Assembly: GCF_045689735.1 (NCBI RefSeq)
Contig: NZ_CP142685.1
Location: 620,001 to 684,000, forward strand
Direction of reading: 5' to 3'
DNA length: 64,000 nucleotides
DNA from: Halothiobacillus sp045689735
GTDB taxonomy: Bacteria > Pseudomonadota > Gammaproteobacteria > Halothiobacillales > Halothiobacillaceae
Made by a program: the position numbers and the translations under genes. The notes beneath the pieces are model-generated. The model saw nothing but the letters and a program-made list of their open reading frames with translations, searched no databases and had not been told where the DNA came from. Shown piece after piece: positions 1 through 7,663 of the stretch (its first letter is position 1; each line of letters opens with the position of its first letter).

Positions 1-1141
1 CACCGAGCCGGTGGATGGCTATGTTCGGGTCGAAGGGGTGGGGCTTTACGGTCTGAAAGCCCCGGCGGCGCCCTTGTATGTGGGCAATTCCGGGACTTCG
101 ATGCGCCTGATGGCCGGGATTCTGGCCGGGCAAGCGTTCGAAACAGTGCTCACGGGCGATGAATCGCTGTCCCGCCGACCGATGAAGCGGGTGATCGATC
201 CCTTGACGCAGATGGGTGCGGTGATCGAGTCCGCCGAGGGGCGCGCGCCGCTGCGGATTCTTGGCGGGCAACGGCTCAAGGGCATCGACTATCGCCTGCC
301 GATGGCCAGCGCGCAGGTCAAATCCTGCCTGCTGTTGGCGGGTTTGTATGCTGAAGGCCAAACTTGTGTCACCGAACCCGCGCCCACGCGCGATCACACC
401 GAGCGGATGCTCCATGGTTTTGGCTATGCCGTGGCACGGGACGGTGCCCGCGCCTGCGTGCAGGGGGGCGGCAAGCTGACGGCCCGCGCCATCGATGTGC
501 CGGCAGATATTTCATCGGCGGCCTTCTTTTTGGTCGCCGCCTCGATTGCGCCCGGTGCCGATCTCACCCTGCGTCATGTGGGGATGAACCCGACCCGTAC
601 CGGCGTGATCGACATCCTGCGTTTGATGGGCGCCGACATCACGGTGGAAACCCCCCGCGAAGTCGGTGGCGAGCCGGTGGCGGATCTGCGCGTCAAAAGC
701 GCCGCCCTGCGCGGCGTGACCATCCCGGAAGCCTTGGTGCCGCTGGCGATCGACGAATTCCCGGTGCTATTCGTCGCCGCTGCCTGCGCAACGGGGCGCA
801 CCATCTTGACCGGTGCGGAAGAACTGCGGGTCAAGGAATCCGATCGGATTGCCGTCATGGCCGATGGGCTGACCGCATTGGGCATCCAGGCGGAGGCCAC
901 GGCCGACGGCATGATCATCGAAGGTGCCGGCGATCAGGCGCTACCGTTTGGTCAGGCACGCATCGATTGCCATGGCGACCACCGCATCGCCATGGCTTTT
1001 GCTGTGGCGGGCTTGCGCGCTGCCGGGACGATCATCATCGAGCATTGCGAATTCGTCGATACCTCCTTCCCGGGTTTTGCCACCCTGTTCCAAACGGTCG
1101 GCGGCGGCTTGCAAGTGACCCAACAGGAGTCGGGCGCATGA
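1..1141 (+). CDS. aroA: 3-phosphoshikimate 1-carboxyvinyltransferase (EPSP synthase), 5' end cut by window edge
   Basis: This enzyme joins phosphoenolpyruvate to shikimate 3-phosphate in the cytoplasmic shikimate pathway towards aromatic amino acids. The frame is already open at base 2 (codons ACC GAG CCG before the GTG at 11), so GTG 11 is not the start. Family members have about 430 residues and only about 379 are visible, so roughly the first 55-65 are missing. Visible signatures are GNSGTSMRLMAG near the beginning (PEP/phosphate loop), RRPMKRVIDPL, and near the C-terminus GDHRIAMAF followed by FVDTSFPGF. The TGA stop shares ATGA with the cmk start, so the two genes are probably translationally coupled. 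The order aroA-cmk-rpsA-ihfB is classic for gammaproteobacteria. Confidence 0.96.
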   Translation, partial: TEPVDGYVRVEGVGLYGLKAPAAPLYVGNSGTSMRLMAGILAGQAFETVLTGDESLSRRPMKRVIDPLTQMGAVIESAEGRAPLRILGGQRLKGIDYRLPMASAQVKSCLLLAGLYAEGQTCVTEPAPTRDHTERMLHGFGYAVARDGARACVQGGGKLTARAIDVPADISSAAFFLVAASIAPGADLTLRHVGMNPTRTGVIDILRLMGADITVETPREVGGEPVADLRVKSAALRGVTIPEALVPLAIDEFPVLFVAAACATGRTILTGAEELRVKESDRIAVMADGLTALGIQAEATADGMIIEGAGDQALPFGQARIDCHGDHRIAMAFAVAGLRAAGTIIIEHCEFVDTSFPGFATLFQTVGGGLQVTQQESGA

Positions 1142-1806
1142 TCCCCGTCATTACCATCGATGGGCCTAGCGGATCCGGTAAAGGGACGCTGGCGCGTCGA
1201 CTGGCCACCCGTCTGGGCTTTCATCTGCTGGATTCCGGGGCGATTTATCGCCTGACGGCGCTGGCTGCCGCCCAGGCTGGCGTCGCGCTGGACGCCCCGG
1301 AAGTCGTCACCCTCGCGCAGACGCTCGATGCGCGCTTTGCGCCGGATGGGTCGATCTATCTCGCGGGGGTGTGCGTCGATGGCGTGCTGCGTACCGAACA
1401 GACGGGTGCCATGGCCTCGCAGATTGCCGCCCGGCCCGAAGTGCGGGCGGCGTTGTTCGACCGGCAGAAAGCCTTTGCGCGGGCGCCGGGTCTGGTGGCA
1501 GATGGCCGTGATATGGGGACAGTGGTATTTCCCGAGGCGCCCGCCAAAATCTTTCTGGATGCCAGCGCCGAAATTCGCGCCGAACGACGCTATAAGCAGT
1601 TGATCGAAAATGGCTTCTATGCTAAATTGCCCGCCCTCATCGCGGAGATTCGCGAACGGGATCAACGGGATCGCAGCCGTGCCGTGGCACCTCTGGTGCC
1701 CGCTGCGGATGCCTTGGTAATCGATTCATCTGCGTTGCCGATCGAAACGGTCGAAGCGCAGGTGATGGATTTCATCCATGCCCGAGGACTAAACCAAGTG
1801 TATTGA
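1138..1806 (+). CDS. cmk: Cytidylate kinase
   Basis: CMP kinase transfers phosphate from ATP to CMP or dCMP, recycling nucleotides for RNA, DNA and CDP-lipid synthesis. The 222-residue product matches the family length (about 225). The P-loop GPSGSGKGT lies at residues 9-17. The substrate-binding motif RDMGTVVFP follows near residue 125. The start is ATG 1138, inside the ATGA overlap with aroA; the frame stays open far upstream, but that stretch lies within aroA and has no homology. It is followed by a 106-nt gap to rpsA, the normal neighbour. Confidence 0.96.
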   Translation: MIPVITIDGPSGSGKGTLARRLATRLGFHLLDSGAIYRLTALAAAQAGVALDAPEVVTLAQTLDARFAPDGSIYLAGVCVDGVLRTEQTGAMASQIAARPEVRAALFDRQKAFARAPGLVADGRDMGTVVFPEAPAKIFLDASAEIRAERRYKQLIENGFYAKLPALIAEIRERDQRDRSRAVAPLVPAADALVIDSSALPIETVEAQVMDFIHARGLNQVY

Positions 1807-1822
1807 GCGTCAATGCACCAGC

Positions 1823-1856
1823 TTGCCAACCCAGGGATGCGGACTGGCAATTTTTT
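1823..1856 (+). terminator. Weak intrinsic terminator-like hairpin in the cmk-rpsA gap
   Basis: TTGCCA (1823-1828) can pair with TGGCAA (1845-1850) across a 16-nt loop, and a T6 tract (1851-1856) follows. The stem is short, so termination would be partial at best. It lies in the rpsA leader, a region through which S1 autoregulates its own translation in E. coli. A second T6 tract at 1892-1897 has no convincing stem. Confidence 0.3.
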
Positions 1857-1912
1857 GACCGACACGAGAGACATCTTGGAGCGTCTGCTCGTTTTTTGGA
1901 AACCACTCACCC

Positions 1913-3592
1913 ATGTCAACCGTTATTGAAAGTTTTGCCGATCTTTTTGAAGAAAGCCTGAAAAATGCCGAGATGCAAACCGGCTCCATTATCGAAGGCA
2001 CCGTCGTTGCCATTAACAACGATGTGGTCGTGATCGATACCGGGCTGAAGTCCGAAGGCGTGATTCCCGCTGCTGAATTCCTCGATGAAAATGGTCAGAT
2101 GACCGTCAAGGTCGGCGACAAAGTCGATGTAGCGCTTGAATCCGTGGAAGATGGCTTTGGTGAAACCAAGCTGTCTCGTGAAAAAGCCCTGCGTGCCCGT
2201 GCCTGGACGGCGCTGGAAAAATCCTTCAAAAACGAAGAAATCGTGACCGGCCGCATTACCGGCAAGGTCAAAGGCGGCTTTACGGTTGAAATGGGCGAGA
2301 TTCGCGCCTTCCTGCCGGGTTCGCTCGTCGATGTGCGCCCGATTCGCGACACCACCTACCTCGAAGGGAAGGATGTCGAGTTCAAAATCATCAAACTCGA
2401 CCAGAAACGCAACAATGTCGTCGTTTCTCGCCGTGCCGTTGTCGAACAGGAATACAGCGCCGAACGCGATGCCCTGCTGGATCAACTGCAAGAAGGGATG
2501 GTTCTGCGCGGGGTGGTCAAAAACCTCACCGATTACGGCGCGTTCCTCGACCTCGGCGGCATCGACGGTCTGCTGCACATCACCGACATGGCGTGGAAGC
2601 GCGTCAAACATCCGTCCGAAGTCGTCAACATCGGCGATGAAGTGGATGTCAAAGTGCTCAAGTTCGACCGCGAACGCAACCGCGTATCGCTCGGCATGAA
2701 ACAAATGGGCGATGATCCCTGGAGTGATCTGGCACGCCGCTTCCCGATCAGCAGCCGCATGTTCGGGAAGGTGACGAACCTGACCGATTATGGTTGCTTC
2801 GTCGAAATCGACAACGGCGTGGAAGGTTTGGTGCATGTCTCCGAGATGGACTGGACCAACAAAAATGTCAATCCGGGTAAAGTCGTGTCGGTCGGGGATG
2901 AGGTCGAGGTGATGATCCTGGACATCGACGAGGAGCGTCGCCGCATTTCCTTGGGCATGAAACAGTGCCAGGCCAATCCGTGGGATGCGTTCGCAGCGAC
3001 CCATCAGAAAGGGGACAAGGTCAGCGGTCAAATCAAATCGATCACCGATTTCGGCGTGTTCATTGGTCTGGAAGGCGGGATCGACGGCTTGATTCACCTG
3101 TCGGATCTTTCCTGGAGCGAGCCGGGCGAAGAAGCCGTGCGTCAATTCAAGAAAGGCGAAGAAATCGAAGCCGTGGTTATCGCCATCGATCCGGAGCGCG
3201 AACGGATTTCTTTGGGGCTCAAACAACTGGAAAGTGACCCGGTCGGTCAATACAGCAACGACACCCAAAAAGGCAAAATCGTCACGGGCACGGTGCGTGA
3301 AGTGGATGCCCGCGGGGCAGTCATTGATTTGGGTAACGGGGTGGAAGGCTATCTGCGTGCCTCGGACATCTCCCGTGACCGGATCGATGATGCCCGCACT
3401 GTGCTGAATGCCGGTGATTCGATTGAAGCCAAAGTCATGGGGATCGATCGGAAAAACCGTATGGTGAGCCTGTCGATTCGCGCGAAAGATTCCCAAGAAG
3501 AATCTGAAGCCATGGAAGAGCTGAGCCGCAATACGGTGAGCGCGCCGACTTTGGGCGATCTGCTCAAAGAGCAAATGAATCGCGGCGAGTAA
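1913..3592 (+). CDS. rpsA: 30S ribosomal protein S1
   Basis: S1 binds single-stranded mRNA leaders and brings them to the 30S subunit; it also represses its own mRNA. The 559-residue length is standard for the six-domain gammaproteobacterial protein. Six S1/OB domains are readable at roughly residues 20-90, 105-170, 190-260, 275-345, 360-430 and 447-520. Domains 3-6 carry the usual repeats such as LTDYGAFLDLGGIDGLLHIT and ITDFGVFIGLEGGIDGLIH. The C-terminus ends DLLKEQMNRGE, typical of the family. The ATG at 1913 is the natural start. A strong terminator follows the stop by about 20 nt. A long open frame on the opposite strand is a codon-bias shadow. Confidence 0.98.
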   Translation: MSTVIESFADLFEESLKNAEMQTGSIIEGTVVAINNDVVVIDTGLKSEGVIPAAEFLDENGQMTVKVGDKVDVALESVEDGFGETKLSREKALRARAWTALEKSFKNEEIVTGRITGKVKGGFTVEMGEIRAFLPGSLVDVRPIRDTTYLEGKDVEFKIIKLDQKRNNVVVSRRAVVEQEYSAERDALLDQLQEGMVLRGVVKNLTDYGAFLDLGGIDGLLHITDMAWKRVKHPSEVVNIGDEVDVKVLKFDRERNRVSLGMKQMGDDPWSDLARRFPISSRMFGKVTNLTDYGCFVEIDNGVEGLVHVSEMDWTNKNVNPGKVVSVGDEVEVMILDIDEERRRISLGMKQCQANPWDAFAATHQKGDKVSGQIKSITDFGVFIGLEGGIDGLIHLSDLSWSEPGEEAVRQFKKGEEIEAVVIAIDPERERISLGLKQLESDPVGQYSNDTQKGKIVTGTVREVDARGAVIDLGNGVEGYLRASDISRDRIDDARTVLNAGDSIEAKVMGIDRKNRMVSLSIRAKDSQEESEAMEELSRNTVSAPTLGDLLKEQMNRGE

Positions 3593-3613
3593 TCTCCGAG
3601 TTTTGGTCAACGC

Positions 3614-3640
3614 AACGCCATCGTGCTGATGGCGTTTTTG
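3614..3640 (+). terminator. Intrinsic terminator after rpsA
   Basis: A perfect 9-bp stem pairs AACGCCATC (3614-3622) with GATGGCGTT (3628-3636) across the loop GTGCT, and the T run continues to 3639. It ends the aroA-cmk-rpsA transcript, so ihfB should have its own promoter in 3641-3740. Confidence 0.85.
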
Positions 3641-3750
3641 TTTGCCTAGCTAACCGAGTGCCTGAGGGCTATCGGTTGGCATCCCCAACTGGCACGGGGT
3701 GCTGGTTCGGGATGCCTCTTCAAAATCAAGAAAAACATAAGGATGCAGGA

Positions 3751-4053
3751 ATGACCAAGTCCGAATTGATTGAACAACTGGCCGAACGGCAAAAATTCCT
3801 TTCCCTGCGGGATATCGATAGCTCCGTCAAGCTGATGCTGGATGAAATGATTGCCGCCATGGCGCGGGGTGAACGCATCGAGATCCGTGGGTTTGGCAGT
3901 TTCTCCCTGAATTACCGCAAACCGCGGGTCGGTCGTAATCCGAAATCGGGCGAAAGTGTGTCACTGGATTCCAAATATGTGCCGCATTTCAAGCCGGGCA
4001 AAGAGCTGCGTGAGCGGGTGAATGACCGCGCCGGTACGGAAATTCGCGGCTGA
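3751..4053 (+). CDS. ihfB: Integration host factor beta subunit
   Basis: IHF beta pairs with IHF alpha (ihfA, 18931-19233 in this window) to bend DNA sharply in transcription, replication and recombination. The 100-residue product begins MTKSELIEQLAERQ and carries the beta-arm segment RVGRNPKSGESV, with the DNA-intercalating proline of the NP dipeptide. ATG 3751 follows AAGGATGCAGGA, a usable ribosome binding site. The frame is open further upstream to 3658, but those residues do not fit the family. The position after rpsA is conserved in gammaproteobacteria. Confidence 0.96.
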   Translation: MTKSELIEQLAERQKFLSLRDIDSSVKLMLDEMIAAMARGERIEIRGFGSFSLNYRKPRVGRNPKSGESVSLDSKYVPHFKPGKELRERVNDRAGTEIRG

Positions 4054-4060
4054 CGGGCAG

Positions 4061-4762
4061 ATGGCAGCGGTTCCCCCTCCGGTTTATGTCGCGCTGGATT
4101 TTTCGGAGCCGGCGGCGGCTGAGGTCTTGATGCATCGGCTTGATCCGGGGCGCTGTGGTCTGAAAGTCGGCAAAGAGCTGTTCACGCGCACCGGCGCTGA
4201 GTGGGTGCGCGCGCTGGTGGCACAAGGTTTCCCGGTTTTTCTAGATCTGAAATTCCACGACATTCCGCATACCGTTGAGCAAGCCTGCCGCGCGGCAGCC
4301 GATCTGGGGGTGCGGATTGTCAATGTGCACGCCAGTGGTGGGCGGGCGATGCTGGCGGCGGCGCGGCGTGCGATTCCGGCCGAGGCGGGGGTGCCGGCAC
4401 TGATTGCGGTGACCGTGCTGACTTCCATGGATCAATCGGCGCTACAGGAAGTGGGCATTCAGCGCGCATTGCCTGATCAAGTGGCTGCGCTGGCGCAGAT
4501 GGCGGCGGAGGAAGGCTTGGATGGCGTGGTTTGCTCTGCCTGGGAAGCCCGCCACATGCGTGACATTTTTACCCAGGCACACCCCTGGATCGTCACGCCG
4601 GGGATTCGTCCGGCGGGAACTGCCGCCGATGACCAATCTCGCATTATGACGCCCCGCGAAGCCATGGATGCCGGTGCGACCGCGCTGGTGATCGGGCGTC
4701 CGATCACGCGGGCACCGGATCCGGCTGCGGCGCTGGATGCCATTCTGGCAAGTCTGGATTAA
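4061..4762 (+). CDS. pyrF: Orotidine 5'-phosphate decarboxylase
   Basis: This enzyme makes UMP from OMP, the last step of de novo pyrimidine synthesis. The product from ATG 4061 has 233 residues, the usual length for the short bacterial form. Key signatures are YVALDF near the start, FLDLKFHDIPHTV with the catalytic Asp-Lys cluster, and TPGIRP before the C-terminal phosphate site VIGRPITRA. An in-frame ATG at 4022 would overlap ihfB by 32 nt and add 13 residues not found in the family, so 4061, seven bases after the ihfB stop, is preferred. It may be co-transcribed with ihfB. Confidence 0.95.
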   Translation: MAAVPPPVYVALDFSEPAAAEVLMHRLDPGRCGLKVGKELFTRTGAEWVRALVAQGFPVFLDLKFHDIPHTVEQACRAAADLGVRIVNVHASGGRAMLAAARRAIPAEAGVPALIAVTVLTSMDQSALQEVGIQRALPDQVAALAQMAAEEGLDGVVCSAWEARHMRDIFTQAHPWIVTPGIRPAGTAADDQSRIMTPREAMDAGATALVIGRPITRAPDPAAALDAILASLD

Positions 4763-4811
4763 CAACGGTTTAACCGGCTACCGTCTGGCGTGACGACGAG
4801 TCAAAATCCCA

Positions 4812-4861
4812 TAGCAGGATGTTGAAAAAGGGCTTTCCTTCCCTTTCTCAACGGCCTGCTA
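4812..4861. repeat. Minimal copy of the TA-flanked GTTGAAAAA repeat (two ends back to back)
   Basis: TAGCAGGATGTTGAAAAAG begins at 4812 and the opposite end reads CTTTCTCAACGGCCTGCTA, so the element is almost only its two inverted ends, bounded by TA on both sides. It can fold as AGCAGG/CCTGCT, GTTGA/TCAAC and AAAGGG/CCCTTT. It sits between convergent pyrF and mltF and could also terminate transcription. The same ends bound the long copies at 22855 and 37197. See findings. Confidence 0.7.
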
Positions 4862-4911
4862 GGGCACGCGCCCTTGCTGCAGCCTGACCCGATTTCTGGC
4901 TCGATCTCCGG

Positions 4912-6393
4912 TCAGTTGCTGATCTGCTGGGTTTCTTGAGCCCGGGCAGACTCGGTTTGGTCGCGATGCAATTCGACCCAGATCAGCAAATCGTGTAGCG
5001 CCCGGATATTTTCGACATATTGCACGGTTTGTTCGCCTTGGGCGAAGCCTGCCTTGAGTTTGCGATACACCGCCGGTTCAGAAAGCTGGAGCAGGCGGGC
5101 TCGGATATCGCGCCAGCGATCCGGATTGCCGCCCTGTTGAGTGGTCAGCGTAATGGCATCGTTCAGATGGCCAATGCCAATGTTATAGGCCGCCATCGCC
5201 AGATAGGTGCGATCCGGTTCGGGTGCGTTGTCATTGACTTGATCGCGCAGCTGATTGAGGTACTTGGCGGCTGCCATGATGTTTTCGGTTGGGTTGCCCG
5301 GATTGTTCAGCCCGATGGATTGCGCGGTGGGCGGTGTGATTTGCATCATGCCGTAGGCGCCTTTATGCGATTCGGCATTCGGCTGCCATTTTGATTCCTG
5401 GTACGCCATGGCCGCGAGCAGGCGCCAATCGATCTGATATTTTTTACCGGCGGCTTTGAAGGCGGACAGATACGGGCTGATCCGATTCTCGACATCACTC
5501 AGAAAGTTTTGCGCCAGTTTCTGATCGAGCTGCTCAAACTGGGCATAGTGCCGGTCGATCAGCGTGCGTAATTCCCCGCTTTGTCGCAGTTTGTTGAAGA
5601 AAACGAGCGCCTCGTCATACAGCGAACGATCGGCCAAGCGGGAAAACGCCCAGGCGAATGAGACTGGGGGGCCTAGATCCGTGGCCACGCGGATTTTGTC
5701 CGACATTTTTTGCCCTAACAGCGCCTGGTGGGATAACACGATGGCGTAGTCCACCTTGCCTTGTTCAAGCGCCTCAAGGGTGCGCAAACCACTCGGTTCC
5801 ACCTGAACACGAATGGCGTAATGCGAATCGGGGAGGTCTTCCGTGGCTTGACCGAGATCGTCCGCCGATGGCGAAGGGTTGAGCAGGCCTTGCGTTTTTG
5901 TTTGCTGCGACAGCCAATTTTGGCTACTAGAACCGGCTTCTACAGCAAGGGTGGCATCGCCCAAGTCTTGCAATCCTTTAGGCCGATTGCTTCCGGTGCG
6001 GTAAATCAGTTGCCGACGAACGGAGAGATAGCTGGGGCCATAGCGGAATTCCGCCTCGCGATCTGGGTTGACCACCAGTCCAGCCGCAGCGAAATCGGCC
6101 TGATTATGTGCCACCAAGGCATAGGCATCGTCGATATCCTTGGCCTGGATGAACCGGACGGGTAGCCCCAACTGTTCGGCGAAACGGGTCACCAGATCAT
6201 ATTCCAGCCCTTGCGGATGATGATCGTCGGGGACATAAATCGTCGGGCTCACGAGTGTGGCGACCCGTAAATAGCCCCTTGCCTTGATCTGAATCAACTG
6301 CGGAACGCGCTCAAACGCCAGGCTGAGTTGCCGTTGTTCATCGGTTTGCTGGGCGTTGGGGGCGTAGGTATGAATCCACCAGATCAGCGGCAC
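4912..6393 (-). CDS. mltF: Membrane-bound lytic murein transglycosylase F
   Basis: MltF cleaves the MurNAc-GlcNAc bond of peptidoglycan with formation of 1,6-anhydro ends. A periplasmic solute-binding-protein-like domain (about residues 40-265) precedes a C-terminal Slt domain (about 310-450). The Slt domain has the catalytic Glu at residue 333 in YQESKW and the motif YGMMQITPPTA. The only standard in-frame start is GTG 6393, but this cuts a hydrophobic N-terminal segment in half. The frame stays open back to a TAA at 6480-6478, and adding the codons from CTG 6474 restores a basic stretch (RRR) and a complete membrane anchor. That CTG overlaps the ubiE stop as CTGA. The true start is therefore probably upstream (520 residues). 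Last gene of the minus-strand operon. Confidence 0.9.
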   Translation of the reverse strand: MPLIWWIHTYAPNAQQTDEQRQLSLAFERVPQLIQIKARGYLRVATLVSPTIYVPDDHHPQGLEYDLVTRFAEQLGLPVRFIQAKDIDDAYALVAHNQADFAAAGLVVNPDREAEFRYGPSYLSVRRQLIYRTGSNRPKGLQDLGDATLAVEAGSSSQNWLSQQTKTQGLLNPSPSADDLGQATEDLPDSHYAIRVQVEPSGLRTLEALEQGKVDYAIVLSHQALLGQKMSDKIRVATDLGPPVSFAWAFSRLADRSLYDEALVFFNKLRQSGELRTLIDRHYAQFEQLDQKLAQNFLSDVENRISPYLSAFKAAGKKYQIDWRLLAAMAYQESKWQPNAESHKGAYGMMQITPPTAQSIGLNNPGNPTENIMAAAKYLNQLRDQVNDNAPEPDRTYLAMAAYNIGIGHLNDAITLTTQQGGNPDRWRDIRARLLQLSEPAVYRKLKAGFAQGEQTVQYVENIRALHDLLIWVELHRDQTESARAQETQQISN

Positions 6394-6470
6394 CAGAAAT
6401 AAAAAAACGACCCCAACGAGGTGCAGCCACCACGGCGTCTTGGGGGCGGGGATCTGGGGGCGGCGGCGGA

Positions 6471-7214
6471 TCAGAATTTATACCCGATGTGCAGCGCGAC
6501 GACGCCGAGGCTAAGGTTGACGACATCCACCTGATCGAACCCACTCTCCAGCATCATCGATTTCAGGGCGGCCTGGTCGGGATGCATGCGGATCGACTCG
6601 GCCAGATAGCGGTAACTGTCGGCATCTTTGGCAATCAGCTTACCGAGGGTAGGGAGTGCCGTGAAGGAGTAAAAATCGTAGGCTTTGCTGATCATTGGGC
6701 TGATGGGTTTGGAAAATTCGAGCACGACGACCCGCCCGCCGGGTTTGATGCTGCGTGCCATTTCGCGCAGCGCGATGGCTTTGTCCGTGACATTGCGCAG
6801 GCCAAAGCCGATGGTGATGCAGTCAAAGTGGTTGCTGGGAAAGGGGAGATACTGGGCGTTCGCCAGCACATAACCCACATTGTTCAGGATGCCGGCATTA
6901 TCGAGTTTGCTCCGGCCTTCAGCGAGCATGTTGGCATTGATGTCTGAGAGAATCACCAGACCCTGGCTGCCCACCATGCCGGCCATTTTCAGGGCGAGAT
7001 CGCCGGTGCCGGACGCCAGATCGAGCACGCGCATACCGGGGCGCAAGCCGGTATGTTCGAGCGCGATGCGCTTCCAGATTCGATGAATGCCGAAAGACAT
7101 GGCGTCATTCATTACATCGTAGCGGCTGGCGACGGAGTCGAATACCCGACCGACGAGCCGCACTTTCTCTTCGGCGGGGACTTGCTGATAGCCAAAATGC
7201 GTGTGTTCGGTCAT
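6471..7214 (-). CDS. ubiE: Ubiquinone/menaquinone C-methyltransferase UbiE
   Basis: UbiE methylates 2-polyprenyl-6-methoxy-benzoquinol (and demethylmenaquinol where present) with S-adenosylmethionine, so it is needed for the respiratory quinone. The 247-residue length is normal. Family signatures include the N-terminal RVFDSVASRYDVMND, the SAM motif VLDLASGTGDLAL at about residue 62, and IGFGLRNVTDK. Its ATG overlaps the stop of the DUF971 gene as ATGA, a gene pair seen in many gammaproteobacteria. Its own TGA stop overlaps the likely start region of mltF. Confidence 0.96.
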   Translation of the reverse strand: MTEHTHFGYQQVPAEEKVRLVGRVFDSVASRYDVMNDAMSFGIHRIWKRIALEHTGLRPGMRVLDLASGTGDLALKMAGMVGSQGLVILSDINANMLAEGRSKLDNAGILNNVGYVLANAQYLPFPSNHFDCITIGFGLRNVTDKAIALREMARSIKPGGRVVVLEFSKPISPMISKAYDFYSFTALPTLGKLIAKDADSYRYLAESIRMHPDQAALKSMMLESGFDQVDVVNLSLGVVALHIGYKF

Positions 7215-7648
7215 GGCGGGGAATTCTCGTCGGGTTGTTGGGCGGATTGCCGTGCCAGCACATCCGTGATGCGGACGGTCGCTGGCGGATCATGGGCGGG
7301 GAGAAGCCCCAGGGTAGCGAGTCTGGCTTGATAGTTTTGCCACAGCGCCGCGTGATTCTGACACAGGGTATAAAGCGTCGTCATATCGTACAAACCACTG
7401 TCATGCCCGTCATCGAACCCCAGTTTGAACGCATAGCGGCCCACCGGTTCCACGGTCAATAGTTTGACCGCGGATTTGCCGATCACCAGCATCGGCTCGC
7501 CCCCGCCGTGACCACGGACTTCCGCCGAGGGGCTGAACACCCGCAAAAATTCGGCGGAGAGTACCGCCTCGGTGCCGTCGCGGAATGCCAGCGCCAAGCT
7601 CTGCGCGGCCTTGTTCCAGGTGATACGGGAGAGCTGCGGCCGATTCAT
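7211..7648 (-). CDS. DUF971 family protein (gamma-butyrobetaine hydroxylase-like N-terminal domain)
   Basis: The 145-residue protein is a DUF971 domain, the same fold as the N-terminal zinc-binding domain of gamma-butyrobetaine hydroxylase. Recognisable segments are EFLRVFSPSAEVRGHG, VEPVGRYAFKLGFDDGHDSGLY and the terminal LYTLCQNHAALWQNY. Its exact role in bacteria is not established; family members are often linked with hslVU and ubiE, as here. It lies 15 nt after hslU and overlaps ubiE by four bases, so it is an internal operon gene. The proline-rich tail looks disordered. Confidence 0.88.
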   Translation of the reverse strand: MNRPQLSRITWNKAAQSLALAFRDGTEAVLSAEFLRVFSPSAEVRGHGGGEPMLVIGKSAVKLLTVEPVGRYAFKLGFDDGHDSGLYDMTTLYTLCQNHAALWQNYQARLATLGLLPAHDPPATVRITDVLARQSAQQPDENSPP

Positions 7649-7663
7649 GGATGAGCGGATGGA

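Noticed and set aside
11..13. GTG as the start of aroA
   Set aside because: The frame is open before it and the family needs about 55-65 more N-terminal residues, which lie outside the window.
1916..3610. 564-codon open frame antisense to rpsA
   Set aside because: It mirrors the codon bias of rpsA, has no recognisable domain, no ribosome binding site and low-complexity composition.
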